Counted from the stretch's first letter, positions 9,800-18,802 are shown. The stretch is 35,130 nucleotides of DNA from Paludibacter sp. (GCA_030653695.1 JAURYY010000292.1:1-35130), one strand, 5' to 3'. A program made the numbers and translations. Notes: a model not told the origin generated them from the letters alone.

Positions 9800-10225
9800 T
9801 TATTCTCCGAACAAAGATCTTAAAAAACTTTTTTTTTGAACGGGGTATTCGTTTGGTATATCGTTGGTGTAGGGTTCGAGATGTTTTTCGGTTGTAATCA
9901 TCTGAAAAATTATTCCCCAATCGGGGAGTCCGCCTAAGTTGCGGTCATCAATAAACAAATCGGCTTTAAGTTTGCGGGGTTGTATATCGTTTGGTATAAT
10001 ATCGGGATAATTTGAGTTGACAGCATAAAACTCTATTCCACGGGAACGGCAAAATTCAACAGCATCGTCAAGTTCAGCACCTTCACGCACCGTCCAAAGT
10101 ATCAGAAGATGTTGATAATCATCTTGTAATCGTTTAAGTGTAGTGATGGCAAAAGGAATTTCCTTACCTATCCTTGGATAATCGTGGGTTACAATTGTAC
10201 CATCAAAATCAACAGCAATGATCAT
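9800..10225 (-). CDS. Small HAD-superfamily hydrolase (BT0820-like)
   Basis: A 141-residue phosphatase-type protein. It opens with MIIAVDFDGT, where Asp6 is the nucleophile and Asp8 the acid/base. Motif II Thr45 lies in WTVREG, motif III lysines are in RKLKADL (85-87) and motif IV is Asp93-Asp94 in FIDDRN. All four HAD motifs are present in a compact protein without a cap domain, as in the BT0820-type hydrolases of Bacteroidota. The physiological substrate is unknown. It starts 25 bases after the stop of the upstream membrane-protein gene, so co-transcription is likely. The ATG at 10225 is the only good start. Confidence 0.88.
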   Translation of the reverse strand: MIIAVDFDGTIVTHDYPRIGKEIPFAITTLKRLQDDYQHLLILWTVREGAELDDAVEFCRSRGIEFYAVNSNYPDIIPNDIQPRKLKADLFIDDRNLGGLPDWGIIFQMITTEKHLEPYTNDIPNEYPVQKKSFLRSLFGE

Positions 10226-10250
10226 TTTTTAAATTATTGAGTTAAATTGT

Positions 10251-10694
10251 TTAATCCTGATATTCTTCGAGTTTCAGTTCCGAGATTATTTTACTTTCGG
10301 CAGGTTTGCAAAAAAACAATCCTATGGCTGCAATTCCGGCACAAAAAATCATCGATTGCGATTGCATCACATAAAAGAATACTATTCCCAACACTAATCC
10401 CAACCCTATAACCCATATACGCATAAGTCCAGCTTTTCTGTATTTCTGAAATTTTTCAGTTTCATCAGTCAGCAAAACCAATTTTTTTGTGTAACGGTTG
10501 AATAGTGCTAAGGCAAGGGGTATTGAACCAATGATTAAAATAATCAGTGCCGATGATAGTACTATGCCGGTTTGACTTTGAGGATCGATCGAAAATCCGT
10601 TACGTAAAATATAAAAACCTGCAAGGGCACCCAGAATAGCTGTTATATAAACCGCATAATAGGCAATAGTAAGTTGGCTGAGCGTTTTTTTCAT
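10251..10694 (-). CDS. Small four-span membrane protein, function unknown
   Basis: A 147-residue hydrophobic protein with four predicted transmembrane segments at roughly residues 10-30, 43-65, 91-109 and 112-128. A charged cytosolic loop (NRYTKKLVLLTDETEKFQKYRKAG) joins spans 2 and 3, and the tail is acidic (SELKLEEYQD). It reads like an uncharacterised Bacteroidota inner-membrane protein; no enzymatic motif is visible. It is 82 bases downstream of recR and 25 bases upstream of the HAD hydrolase gene, all on the minus strand. Confidence 0.75.
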   Translation of the reverse strand: MKKTLSQLTIAYYAVYITAILGALAGFYILRNGFSIDPQSQTGIVLSSALIILIIGSIPLALALFNRYTKKLVLLTDETEKFQKYRKAGLMRIWVIGLGLVLGIVFFYVMQSQSMIFCAGIAAIGLFFCKPAESKIISELKLEEYQD

Positions 10695-10776
10695 TACTTA
10701 TTTTTTTTTATTCAACTTACCTAAGTTTTACACGTTGGGCAATCGAAAAAGTTTAAATCAATTGATTAATTAAAAA

Positions 10777-11412
10777 TTATTTAAACGAATTTGAAAATTC
10801 CACCCGATTCAAAATGGAACGTCCGAGTGTAACTTCATCGGCATATTCCAGTTCATCGCCAATGGCTACTCCTCGTGCAATAGTAGTAATCCTTATGTTC
10901 AGCGGATCTAATTTTCGGAAAATATAAAAGCTCGTAGTGTCTCCTTCCATGGTAGTGCTTAAAGCCAGAATAACCTCTTTTACACCATCGTTTTGTGCTC
11001 GCGTTACTAAACTTTCAATTTCAAGATGTTTGGGACCAATGCCATCCATAGGCGAAATGATGCCACCCAATACATGATATAATCCGCGAAATTGTTGTGT
11101 GTTTTCTATTGACATCACATCTTTTATGTTTTCGACCACACACACTGTCATCTTATCGCGCGATGGATTGGCACAAATGCGGCAAATTTCAGTATCCGAT
11201 ATGTTATGACAAACCTTGCAGTAAACAATTTCTTTGCGCAATTGCAAAATTGAATTACTGAAGCTTTCAGTTACGCTTTCGGGTTGTTTCAGTAAATGAA
11301 GCACCAATCTTAAAGCCGTTTTACGTCCAATTCCGGGCAGCTTTGCAAACTCATTGACTGCATTTTCGAGCAACGATGATGAAAATTGTTGGTGACTCAC
11401 CTGTTCAATCAA
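10777..11412 (-). CDS. recR: Recombination mediator protein RecR
   Basis: RecR acts with RecO (and RecF) to load RecA on single-stranded gaps. The 211 residues show the full family layout: helix-hairpin-helix [17 protein letters not shown] at about residues 25-41, a zinc finger of Cys65, Cys68, Cys77 and Cys80, and a Toprim domain starting at [12 protein letters not shown]. The tail [23 protein letters not shown] is the RecR signature. A TAAATTTG -7 box lies on the minus strand at 11452-11445, 33 bases before the ATG, so this is probably the first gene of the recR operon. Confidence 0.97.
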   Translation of the reverse strand: MIEQVSHQQFSSSLLENAVNEFAKLPGIGRKTALRLVLHLLKQPESVTESFSNSILQLRKEIVYCKVCHNISDTEICRICANPSRDKMTVCVVENIKDVMSIENTQQFRGLYHVLGGIISPMDGIGPKHLEIESLVTRAQNDGVKEVILALSTTMEGDTTSFYIFRKLDPLNIRITTIARGVAIGDELEYADEVTLGRSILNRVEFSNSFK

Positions 11413-11444
11413 TTAATAATTAACCATTCATAATTTTATTGGCG

Positions 11445-11452
11445 CAAATTTA
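11445..11452 (-). promoter_or_regulatory. -7 box for the recR operon
   Basis: The minus strand reads TAAATTTG, fitting TAnnTTTG, 33 bases before the recR ATG. Confidence 0.5.
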
Positions 11453-11510
11453 CAAAAAATATCGGAATAAATCTATTAACTTCCGTGGCAGCGGGTTCGT
11501 TTTTTTTTCT

Positions 11511-11518
11511 TATTTTTG
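11511..11518 (+). promoter_or_regulatory. -7 box for the SSS symporter
   Basis: TATTTTTG, 29 bases before the ATG at 11548. It is back to back with the recR promoter within a 135-bp divergent spacer. Confidence 0.6.
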
Positions 11519-11547
11519 CATGATTTCGTAAATCAGAACAAAACAAG

Positions 11548-13050
11548 ATGAGTGGTGAATCGGTAATTTTGATTATTGTTATATATTTTTTGGTGTTGAT
11601 GCTCATTTCGTTCATTGTAGGACGAAAAAGTACCGATAACGATGCTTTTTTTCTGGGTAACCGCCAGTCGCCATGGTGGATTGTAGCTATCGGAATGGTG
11701 GGTTCATCGGTTTCGGGCGTAAGTTTTGTGTCGGTGCCGGGTATGGTGCGTGGTATCGATTTTACCTATATGCAAACTGTTTTTGGATTCTTTTTTGGTT
11801 ATGTAGTCATTGCAAATGTCTTGTTACCTTTGTATTACAAACTGAATTTGACATCAATTTATACTTATCTCGAACAACGTTTCGGAAAACACACCTACAA
11901 AACCGGAGCCACATACTTTTTGTTGTCCAAAACCATAGGTGCTTCTGCCCGATTGTATGTTGTGGCTTTGATATTGCAAACTCTTGTTTTCGATGCATGG
12001 AATGTGTCTTTTGCGCTTACTGTTTGCGGAACTATTTTGTTGATCTGGCTTTACACTTTCCGCAGCGGGATTAAAACAATTGTCTGGACCGATACACTTC
12101 AGACTTTAGTTATGATAGTAGCCCTTGTTTTACTTGTTGTGCAAATTTCGCAGCAATTGGATTTGAATTTTAGTGAGTTAATTAAAAATCTCATTCACAG
12201 CGACAAAACCCGTATTTTTGTATTTGACGACTGGCACTCGAAGCAAAATTTTTTCAAACAGTTTTTCAGTGGAATATTTATTGCCATAGTGATGACCGGA
12301 CTTGATCAGGATATGATGCAAAAAAATCTGACTTGCCGCAACCTGCGCGATGCTAAAAAAAACATGTATTGGTACGGAATATCATTTGTCCCGGTCAATT
12401 TGTTGTTTCTTACAGTGGGAGCCATGTTACTCATGCTGGCTACTCAAAATAATATTGTTTTGCCTGCTATGGCTGATCAGATTTTGCCTATGTTTGCAAC
12501 AACTTATCTTAGCAAAACGGTTATGGTTTTGTTTGTTATAGGGATTATTGCTGCTGCATTTTCGAGTGCCGATTCAGCTTTAGCGGCACTCACTACTTCG
12601 TTTTCGGTCGATATACTCGATGTGCAGCATCAGGATAAACAAAAAGCCAAACGTACCCGCATGATTATTCATGTGTGCATTTCATTAGTTTTTGCACTGA
12701 TAATTATGGCATTTAAAGCGGTGAACAACAAAAGTGTAATCGATGCCATTTACACCATTGCTTCATATACTTATGGTCCATTGTTGGGTATGTTCACCTT
12801 CGGGTTATTTACCAAGCTGAAAACCAACGATAAAGCAATTCCATACGTTGCCGTTGCTTCACCATTAATTTGTGCAATACTCGATTATGTAAGCAAAACT
12901 TTTTGGGGATTTTCGTTTGGATACGAATTGCTGATGATGAATGGATTCTTCACATTTATAGGAATGTTGATATTTTCCAACATCAACCCATCAACCCATC
13001 AACCAATAAACATTCACCATTCACCTCCCGATAGCTATCGGGACCATTAA
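11548..13050 (+). CDS. Sodium:solute symporter (SSS/SLC5 family), tail made of repeat sequence
   Basis: A 500-residue inner-membrane transporter with about 13 hydrophobic segments. Family features include the opening LIIVIYFLVLMLISFIVGR, the FFLGNRQSPWWIVAIGMVGSSVSGVSFVSVPG region that carries the sodium-site helices, and GLDQDMMQKNLTCR in the middle. The SSADSALAALTTSFSVDI block is typical of the helix 8 sodium site. The solute cannot be assigned. The last 23 or so residues (from NINPSTHQP to PPDSYRDH) are read from ACCCATCA/ACCATTC repeats and a TCCCGATAGCTATCGGGA palindrome. The stop TAA itself is part of an ACCATTAA unit, so the native C-terminus has probably been replaced or extended. 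engB follows 78 bases later, across more of the same repeats. Confidence 0.92.
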   Translation: MSGESVILIIVIYFLVLMLISFIVGRKSTDNDAFFLGNRQSPWWIVAIGMVGSSVSGVSFVSVPGMVRGIDFTYMQTVFGFFFGYVVIANVLLPLYYKLNLTSIYTYLEQRFGKHTYKTGATYFLLSKTIGASARLYVVALILQTLVFDAWNVSFALTVCGTILLIWLYTFRSGIKTIVWTDTLQTLVMIVALVLLVVQISQQLDLNFSELIKNLIHSDKTRIFVFDDWHSKQNFFKQFFSGIFIAIVMTGLDQDMMQKNLTCRNLRDAKKNMYWYGISFVPVNLLFLTVGAMLLMLATQNNIVLPAMADQILPMFATTYLSKTVMVLFVIGIIAAAFSSADSALAALTTSFSVDILDVQHQDKQKAKRTRMIIHVCISLVFALIIMAFKAVNNKSVIDAIYTIASYTYGPLLGMFTFGLFTKLKTNDKAIPYVAVASPLICAILDYVSKTFWGFSFGYELLMMNGFFTFIGMLIFSNINPSTHQPINIHHSPPDSYRDH

Positions 13051-13126
13051 CCATTAACCATTCACCAATCACCAATCACCAATCACCATTCACCAATCAA
13101 CCATTCACCATTCACCAATCAACCAT
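12981..13126. repeat. ACCATTC/ACCAATC tandem repeat array with embedded palindrome
   Basis: About 145 bp of short degenerate units (CAACCCAT, ACCATTA, ACCATTC, ACCAATC, 7-8 bp each) run from inside the symporter gene up to two bases before the engB ATG. A core palindrome TCCCGATAGCTATCGGGA sits at 13026-13043. The array holds the symporter stop codon and the whole symporter-engB spacer. Confidence 0.85.
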
Positions 13127-13128
13127 TT

Positions 13129-13725
13129 ATGGATATAAAATCAGCAGAATTTGTAATAAGTAATACCGATTTAAGGAAATGTCCCGAAAGTCGGTTGCCC
13201 GAATATGCTTTTATCGGGCGTTCAAATGTTGGAAAGTCATCGTTGATCAACATGTTGACTAACAAAAACGGTTTGGCAATGACTTCGTCCAAGCCGGGAA
13301 AAACCCTTTTAATCAATCATTTCATAATCAACAATAGTTGGCATTTAGTCGATTTGCCGGGTTATGGTTATGCCACAACCGGAAAAAAAATGAGAGAACA
13401 ATTGCAAAGTATCATCGAAAATTATATTTTGTACCGCGAACAATTGACTTGCCTTTTTTTGCTTATCGACAGTCGGTTAGAACCACAGAAAATTGACCTC
13501 GAATTTATGGAATGGCTCGGCGAGAGCGGAGTTCCTTTTGCCATTGTTTTTACCAAAACAGATAAAATGTCAGCCGTTCGAGCTAAACAAAATATGAAAG
13601 CATATCAAGAGAAACTTCATGAACAATGGGAAGAATTGCCACCTATATTTGCCACTTCGTCCGAAAAAAGGGTAGGACGTGACGATTTGTTGAACTATAT
13701 TGAAGGGATAAACCGGAGTTTATAG
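13129..13725 (+). CDS. engB: Ribosome biogenesis GTP-binding protein EngB (YsxC/YihA)
   Basis: An essential small GTPase in 50S subunit assembly. The 198 residues hold all G motifs: G1 GRSNVGKSS at residues 30-38, G3 DLPGYG at 75-80, G4 TKTD at 142-145 and G5 ATSS at 175-178. The switch I threonine is in [11 protein letters not shown]. The opening [15 protein letters not shown] is typical of the Bacteroidota form. The ATG lies directly after the repeat array; no -7 box is visible in the repeats, so it is likely co-transcribed with the symporter or depends on a promoter within that gene. Confidence 0.97.
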   Translation: MDIKSAEFVISNTDLRKCPESRLPEYAFIGRSNVGKSSLINMLTNKNGLAMTSSKPGKTLLINHFIINNSWHLVDLPGYGYATTGKKMREQLQSIIENYILYREQLTCLFLLIDSRLEPQKIDLEFMEWLGESGVPFAIVFTKTDKMSAVRAKQNMKAYQEKLHEQWEELPPIFATSSEKRVGRDDLLNYIEGINRSL

Positions 13726-14079
13726 TTTTGCTAGTCGTTTTTTTATTTGCTATTATTTACAATGTTATGAACCTCTGTCGAATCGGATTTCTTTGCTTGC
13801 CATGCGAACAAGTACAAGCGTTAATCCGATACAGTGTTTTTTTGATTTTTTTAAAAGCTATTATTAATGTAAAAGATTACCGTTCGACTCTGTATTGCTT
13901 GCAAAGAAATCGCTTGCAATAGAAACACCGGAATTGTTAGTTGTAATAAAAAACAGCAAACGTTTGCGCTATCATTTTGCAATCTTATTCTTACTAATAG
14001 CAATTTTTTCAACGGAATTTTATAACATTGCATTTTCAAATAAAAAATCAACAATTTTCAACCGAATAAAAAACTTACC
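13726..14079. other. Gene-free spacer with hairpins
   Basis: No gene is recognised in these 354 bases. TCGGATT (13784-13790) pairs with AATCCGA (13823-13829) around an inner GCTTG/CAAGC. In addition GATTTCTTTGC (13786-13796) is the exact reverse complement of 13901-13911, so alternative folds are possible. A 64-codon plus-strand frame here has no recognisable content. Confidence 0.5.
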
Positions 14080-15582
14080 ATGCTGAATATTCAAAAGAAA
14101 TTAAGCAATCCGTTCTTAGCTTTATTAGCTTTGCCCGCCACAGCAGTCGGGTTTGCCTTGTCAACCCAAATTGCAGCGTTGAGCTGGATATTGTCGAAAA
14201 AGTACGGACTTGATATTCACGAAGTTGCTTTCGTGTGGTTAGCCGGTCCTATTGCAGGAATTTTCGGACAGGTTATAGTTGGGCTTATAAGTGATAATGT
14301 TTGGTTTATGGGCGGTCGTCGCCGTCCATTTATTATTCTGGGCGGAATGGTGAGTGCACTGGCGTTTCTTACTTTGCCTTATATTCAGGAAATTTCGAAT
14401 ATAACAGGCATTGGCGATATTATTATCATTGCTTCGGTGATAGCCCTTTTTCTCGATTTATCAGTCAATGTAACTTTTAATCCGGCACGTTCGATTATTG
14501 CCGACCTTACCCCCGAAGGAAAAGTGCGTACTGCCGGTTTTGTGTGGATGCAAATAGTTTCAGGGTTTTTCGGGGTTTTTGCTTATTTTCTTTCCATGCT
14601 TTTTGGTAACGAGTTATTGTTGTATATAGCTTCGGCATTGGTTTTTCTGACTGCCGTTTTCCCCATTTTATTTATTCAGGAAAAAAAAGACCTGAAAACC
14701 GAAACCACTCAAACTGATGAAAAATTTGGAGTATGGCAAATTGCAAAGGAGATATTCCCGCTTTACGGATTTTTAATTTTTGGCGTTTTCAGCGTTTTCA
14801 ATCATTTTTTCGATGTGCTAACTCCATTTCACAATCCGATGTTGATAGGTGCGCTGGTATATTCTATTGTCATAGGGATTATCAGTATTATTAAGGGATT
14901 TAAAACCAAAAGCAACCGAAACGAATTTCATAAAATCATGTTGGCGCACTCTTTTACCTGGGTGGCTTTTCAAAGCATGTTTGTCATGTCGGGCTTTTTT
15001 ATCGAAAAGCAAATTCTTCCAAATCTCGAAATAGCTTCCATTACCGCCAATTGGTTTGCCGAGCGTTTGACAGGAATTGTACAAACAGCCGATTCATCAA
15101 TTGGAAATATTGTTTCGCTTGGTTTCCTGATTTTAAACTTTGTCGGTGCAATTTTCCCATTGGTATTGCAGTGGGTTTCAAAATATATAGGGCGCGTAAA
15201 AACCTATATTTCAGCACTTTCATTTTCGGCTATCGGATATTTCTATATTGCTTTTCTGGGGCATGTCGAATTCGATTTTTATCTGGGTATGTTTCTTGCC
15301 GGAATTGGATGGTCGGCTGTGATTTCTATAGTTTTTGCCATTATGAGTGAGCGTGTTAATCCTGCTAAAATGGGTATGTATATGGGTGTTTTCAATTTGG
15401 CTGTTGTGCTGCCTCAAATGATGAGTAATGGTGTAGCAAACGTGATAAAACAAACTCAGAATTATCAGTTGTTATATATATTGTGTGGACTTTTTGTAAC
15501 CACTTCTGTAGTTTTCTGGATGTTTGTTCGCGAACCGGAATCGTTCGTTGCACAAAACAGTACACCCAAAAGCGGACATTAA
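14080..15582 (+). CDS. MFS transporter, SLC45 / sugar-proton symporter-like
   Basis: A 500-residue inner-membrane carrier with 12 hydrophobic segments. The loop between helices 2 and 3 reads GLISDNVWFMGGRRRPFIILGG, with the GRRRPF signature (residues 79-84) of the SLC45 / sucrose-proton symporter group. The helix 1 region PATAVGFALSTQIAALSWIL and DLSVNVTFNPARSIIADLTPE (helix 4-5) also fit. In Bacteroidota such carriers often bring in maltose or other disaccharides beside sugar phosphorylases, but no sugar gene is next to this one, so the substrate is open. The start at 14080 places helix 1 correctly; no clear -7 box was found just upstream. Confidence 0.85.
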   Translation: MLNIQKKLSNPFLALLALPATAVGFALSTQIAALSWILSKKYGLDIHEVAFVWLAGPIAGIFGQVIVGLISDNVWFMGGRRRPFIILGGMVSALAFLTLPYIQEISNITGIGDIIIIASVIALFLDLSVNVTFNPARSIIADLTPEGKVRTAGFVWMQIVSGFFGVFAYFLSMLFGNELLLYIASALVFLTAVFPILFIQEKKDLKTETTQTDEKFGVWQIAKEIFPLYGFLIFGVFSVFNHFFDVLTPFHNPMLIGALVYSIVIGIISIIKGFKTKSNRNEFHKIMLAHSFTWVAFQSMFVMSGFFIEKQILPNLEIASITANWFAERLTGIVQTADSSIGNIVSLGFLILNFVGAIFPLVLQWVSKYIGRVKTYISALSFSAIGYFYIAFLGHVEFDFYLGMFLAGIGWSAVISIVFAIMSERVNPAKMGMYMGVFNLAVVLPQMMSNGVANVIKQTQNYQLLYILCGLFVTTSVVFWMFVREPESFVAQNSTPKSGH

Positions 15583-15768
15583 TAAAAAATAGTTTTTGCA
15601 TTCTATTGTTTTGTGTATAAAATATTTTTGTTTTACTTTTTAATTCGTTGATATATAGTAATATATGTTCGGCGTTTTAATCGAATACCACATAGATTAC
15701 AGGTTGTAAAAAATTTATTTGTTAGTCAATTGATAAAAAACAATCCACCATATTTGTAAAAAATTTAG

Positions 15769-15776
15769 TACTTTTG
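15769..15776 (+). promoter_or_regulatory. -7 box for the cation/proton antiporter
   Basis: TACTTTTG, 23 bases before the ATG at 15800. The 217-bp spacer upstream of this gene shows nothing else recognised. Confidence 0.6.
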
Positions 15777-15799
15777 TCGTCAAATCAAATTAACTTTTC

Positions 15800-16957
15800 A
15801 TGAAAAAAGTACTTGCTTTCTCGTTTTTTTTAGTTGTAGGTTTAATTTTCTCGCAAATACTACCTCAAACTTTATCTGATTCGTACGGCACGTTTCGTAT
15901 CGTGGTCGCTTATCTTTTATCCATTGCTTTGTCTTTTATTATGATAAATGTTGGGCGCGAATTTGAACTCAATAAAAAGGAGTGGAAATCTTATTCTGTC
16001 GATTATATGATAGCAATGGGTACCGCAGCACTTCCCTGGTTGTTGGTATGTATCTATTTTATGACACTTATTCCGTGGGAATATATCGGAAATTGGGATG
16101 TTTGGAAAGATAATTTGTTGTTGAGCCGGTTTGCTGCACCAACCTCAGCTGGAATCCTATTCAGTATGTTGGCTGCCGTGGGTCTTAAAACAAGTTGGGT
16201 GTATAAAAAAATTCAAACATTGGCAATTTTTGATGATTTAGACACTATTCTGCTCATGATTCCGCTCCAAATAATGATGATAGGGTTACAATGGGAACTT
16301 CATATTGTGTTGATTGTTGTAACTCTATTGCTTATCTCTGGTTGGAAGTATTTAAACCAACTGCGTCTGCCTCAAAGTTGGTATTGGATGTTATTGTCGG
16401 CTGTTTTCATTGCCGGAATGTGTGAATTTATATACCGTACATCTTTGTTTATTTCCGAAAAGGGAGTTCATATTGAGGTTTTACTTCCCGCTTTTATTTT
16501 TGGCATGATACTCAAAACTAATCACAATCAAACAAGTACCGACCGAAAAGCAGCAACTGCAATATCATACTTATTCATGCTTTTGGTTGGGTTAAGTATG
16601 CCTCTTTTTTTTGGTGTAACATCGACAAATGAAATTAATAACAGCTTAATGCCTGATATGAGTTGGGGGGAAATTGCATTTCACGTACTAATCGTTTCAT
16701 TATTGTCGAATATCGGAAAAATGGTGCCCGTGTTTTTTTTCCGCGACCGCAAACTAAGTGAAAGATTGGCATTATCAATAGGAATGTTTACGCGGGGCGA
16801 AGTGGGTGCCGGTATTATTGTAGTTGCTATTGGGTATGGTGTTCAGGGACCAATGCTTACCATTTCAGTGCTTACCATTGTTCTGAATCTCTTGCTTACC
16901 GGATTTTTTATTATTTTGGTTAAAAAATTAGCATTAAAAAGTGTAAATACACAATAG
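15800..16957 (+). CDS. Cation:proton antiporter, CPA2 (Na_H_Exchanger) family
   Basis: A 385-residue inner-membrane protein with about 11-12 hydrophobic segments, expected to exchange Na+ or K+ for protons in pH and salt homeostasis. SRFAAPTSAGILFSML (residues 109-124) and LAIFDDLDTILLMIP (141-155), with the ion-binding pair Asp145-Asp146, match the discontinuous helix regions of CPA2 exchangers. The late motif FTRGEVGAGIIVVAIGYG is also characteristic. There is no C-terminal TrkA-N or TrkA-C domain, so it is the short form without the nucleotide-gated regulator seen in KefB/KefC. It has its own -7 box and is followed by a probable terminator. Confidence 0.88.
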   Translation: MKKVLAFSFFLVVGLIFSQILPQTLSDSYGTFRIVVAYLLSIALSFIMINVGREFELNKKEWKSYSVDYMIAMGTAALPWLLVCIYFMTLIPWEYIGNWDVWKDNLLLSRFAAPTSAGILFSMLAAVGLKTSWVYKKIQTLAIFDDLDTILLMIPLQIMMIGLQWELHIVLIVVTLLLISGWKYLNQLRLPQSWYWMLLSAVFIAGMCEFIYRTSLFISEKGVHIEVLLPAFIFGMILKTNHNQTSTDRKAATAISYLFMLLVGLSMPLFFGVTSTNEINNSLMPDMSWGEIAFHVLIVSLLSNIGKMVPVFFFRDRKLSERLALSIGMFTRGEVGAGIIVVAIGYGVQGPMLTISVLTIVLNLLLTGFFIILVKKLALKSVNTQ

Positions 16958-16971
16958 AAATACATTAGGTA

Positions 16972-17005
16972 TCGGGTTAATAAAAATAATCCCGACACTT
17001 TTTGT
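16972..17005 (+). terminator. Probable intrinsic terminator after the antiporter
   Basis: TCGGGTTA (16972-16979) pairs with TAATCCCGA (16987-16995) with one bulged base, followed by CACTTTTTG. It is 15 bases past the stop codon. Confidence 0.5.
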
Positions 17006-17422
17006 TTTTAGTTAGGCACAAAGTTATTGTTGTGAAATATTTTACCCGAAAAACAATTAGCTTAAAATATTTTATTACAATAGCAAGTTGCTACCCGCTT
17101 GCTATGAATACTTTGCAGTTTGTCAGCTGATCATTGTCAGTTGATTTTTTCTATTCAAACATCCGATTTCATTGTCAAATTGTACATCTATTATATGCAA
17201 TTGTAGTATCAGAAATCAATGAACTTTGCAAACTAAACGGCAAATACTATTGAGTTGATTATATGGTTTTGTTACAAATAACTCATTATTCGCTATTAAT
17301 TAACTTTTGACGATTCGTGTGTTTTCATCAATAATGGTTTCCGTTTTTAGATATTAGTTAATATACTTATCAAATATCAGAAATAAATTGTAGAAGTCTG
17401 AATATCTAAGGACTATTATACA
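17006..17422. other. Gene-free stretch
   Basis: No gene is recognised. One perfect 8-bp hairpin (ATAGCAAG 17080-17087 with CTTGCTAT 17098-17105) and a near-direct repeat TGTCAGCTGATCA / TGTCAGTTGATTT around 17117-17146 are visible. No conserved riboswitch core was recognised. Confidence 0.5.
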
Positions 17423-17585
17423 GACCGCAAGAATCAAGATGTAAAATGCAGTAAGTTAATGCGATGCAATTAACTAATACACTGCACTTTTCCCGTCCCG
17501 ATTCCCGTCCCGATAGCTATCGGGAATCGGGACGGGAATCGGGATGGATCTTGATTCAGATAGCTATCGGAATGATTCTTGCGTC
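17423..17585 (+). promoter_or_regulatory. Candidate structured leader before the metal-chelate uptake genes
   Basis: GACCGCAAGAATCA (17423-17436) is complementary to TGATTCTTGCGTC (17573-17585), a 13-bp stem with one bulge. An overlapping GAATCAAGAT (17431-17440) can instead pair with ATCTTGATTC (17548-17557). Inside, TGCAGT and AGTTAAT (17447-17460) pair with ATTAACT and ACTGCA (17469-17486). A palindromic repeat occupies 17492-17545 between the arms. The mutually exclusive pairings suggest a switch-like leader or a composite repeat. No known riboswitch consensus was seen. Confidence 0.4.
17492..17545. repeat. Palindromic repeat, TCCCGATAGCTATCGGGA family
   Basis: Left arm CCCGTCCCGATTCCCG, core CCCGATAGCTATCGGG, right arm GGGACGGGAATCGGGA. 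It lies about 125 bases upstream of the lipoprotein gene. A short frame reads through it as an RPDS/RESG peptide and is not a gene. Confidence 0.85.
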
Positions 17586-17671
17586 TTATATAACGCAGGC
17601 GTTCATCAAAGTCACTCTTAATCTAACACGCGAGTTACATGCAACTTTTAAAAAAAACCAATTATTATCGC

Positions 17672-18802
17672 ATGAAAAACATTTTTATATTATTATTTTT
17701 AACTATTTGTTTTATTCCGGCTTGTACACCCAAAAAACCGAAAATACAATATAATGCGCAATCTGTCGATTCCCTTCATCTGCATTATGCCAAAGGCTTT
17801 TCAATTAAATATTACGCCGATTACAAAGAAGTCATCGTATATAGCCCATGGGAAAAAGGAACAATTTATGCGCGTTATTATCTTGTAAACGATGCAAAAA
17901 CTAAAACACCACCCGATGGAACAAAAATAGGCATTCCCCTAAAAACTATTGCTGCCACTTCGGTTACTCAATTTGAATTTCTGAGTTTGCTGGACGAAAT
18001 AAATTCGGTTAATGCGGTTTGTTCACCCAAAATTATTTACAATAAAAATATTAATAAACGGCTTGAGAATGGTAAAATTACTGATTTGGGCGATGCTTTT
18101 AACATCAATATTGAAAAAACATTGCAACTCAAACCCAATGCAGTAATGATGAGCGGCTACAACCAAAATGATCCCTATGCCTTAAGGGTTTCACAGGCTG
18201 GAATTCCTGTCATTTTCAACAACGAATGGATGGAGACTTCGCTGTTGGCGCGTTCCGAATGGATTAAATTTGTGGCTGCATTTTACAATAAAGAGCTATT
18301 AGCCGACAGTATTTTCAATCAAATCGCATCCCAATACAACGAAATGAAAAATAAAGCATTAGGAGTGGAGAAAAAACCACATATTATGTCGGGTTCTAAT
18401 TTTCGCGGAACATGGTACATGCCTTCGGGACAAAACTTTATGGCAAAACTATATGCCGATGCCGGAGCAAATTACTTTTATTCAAATGATACCACTACCG
18501 GAAGTTTGCCGTTGAATGTGGAAATGGTGTTGAAAAATTTTTCCAAAACAGACTTATGGCTGAATTGTAATTTCAATTCGATAGATGAATTGATAAAAGC
18601 CGATGCGAAACATGCACTTTTCAGTCCTGTTAAATTCAAAAAAGTTTATAATTTCAATAAACGGCTGCTTCCCTCTTCGGCAAACGATTTCTGGGAAAGT
18701 GCTGTGGCACGCCCCGATTTGCTGTTGAGCGATGTGATTGCCATTTTGCATCCCGAATTACTGCCAAATTATGAGTTAGTATATGCACAGAAACTCAAAT
18801 AA
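17672..18802 (+). CDS. ABC transporter substrate-binding lipoprotein (BtuF/FepB-like)
   Basis: A periplasmic solute-binding protein of the PF01497 type, expected to hand a metal chelate (cobalamin, haem or siderophore) to the permease encoded next. The ATG at 17672 gives 376 residues and a lipoprotein signal peptide, MKNIFILLFLTICFIPAC, with the lipidated Cys18; a start at 17639 would spoil that signal. Family blocks include IAATSVTQFEFLSLLDEINSVNAVC, ITDLGDAFNINIEKTLQLKPNAVM and MPSGQNFMAKLYADAGANY. The permease gene starts 12 bases after its stop, so the two are one operon. The ligand cannot be decided from sequence; no cobalamin riboswitch was recognised upstream. Confidence 0.88.
   Translation: MKNIFILLFLTICFIPACTPKKPKIQYNAQSVDSLHLHYAKGFSIKYYADYKEVIVYSPWEKGTIYARYYLVNDAKTKTPPDGTKIGIPLKTIAATSVTQFEFLSLLDEINSVNAVCSPKIIYNKNINKRLENGKITDLGDAFNINIEKTLQLKPNAVMMSGYNQNDPYALRVSQAGIPVIFNNEWMETSLLARSEWIKFVAAFYNKELLADSIFNQIASQYNEMKNKALGVEKKPHIMSGSNFRGTWYMPSGQNFMAKLYADAGANYFYSNDTTTGSLPLNVEMVLKNFSKTDLWLNCNFNSIDELIKADAKHALFSPVKFKKVYNFNKRLLPSSANDFWESAVARPDLLLSDVIAILHPELLPNYELVYAQKLK

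Noticed and set aside
13784-13829. tRNA-like hairpin in the engB-MFS spacer
   Set aside because: No acceptor stem, anticodon arm or T-loop arrangement could be drawn; only a simple two-part stem.
13728-13922. 64-codon frame after engB
   Set aside because: Starts two bases after engB but has no recognisable content and spans hairpin sequence; not supported.
17006-17671. Cobalamin riboswitch upstream of the BtuF-like gene
   Set aside because: I looked for the B12-box and GCCACTG-type core and did not see them; only non-matching hairpins are present.
17464-17754. 96-codon frame before the lipoprotein gene
   Set aside because: Reads a palindromic repeat (RPDSRPDSYRESG) and overlaps the true lipoprotein start in another frame.
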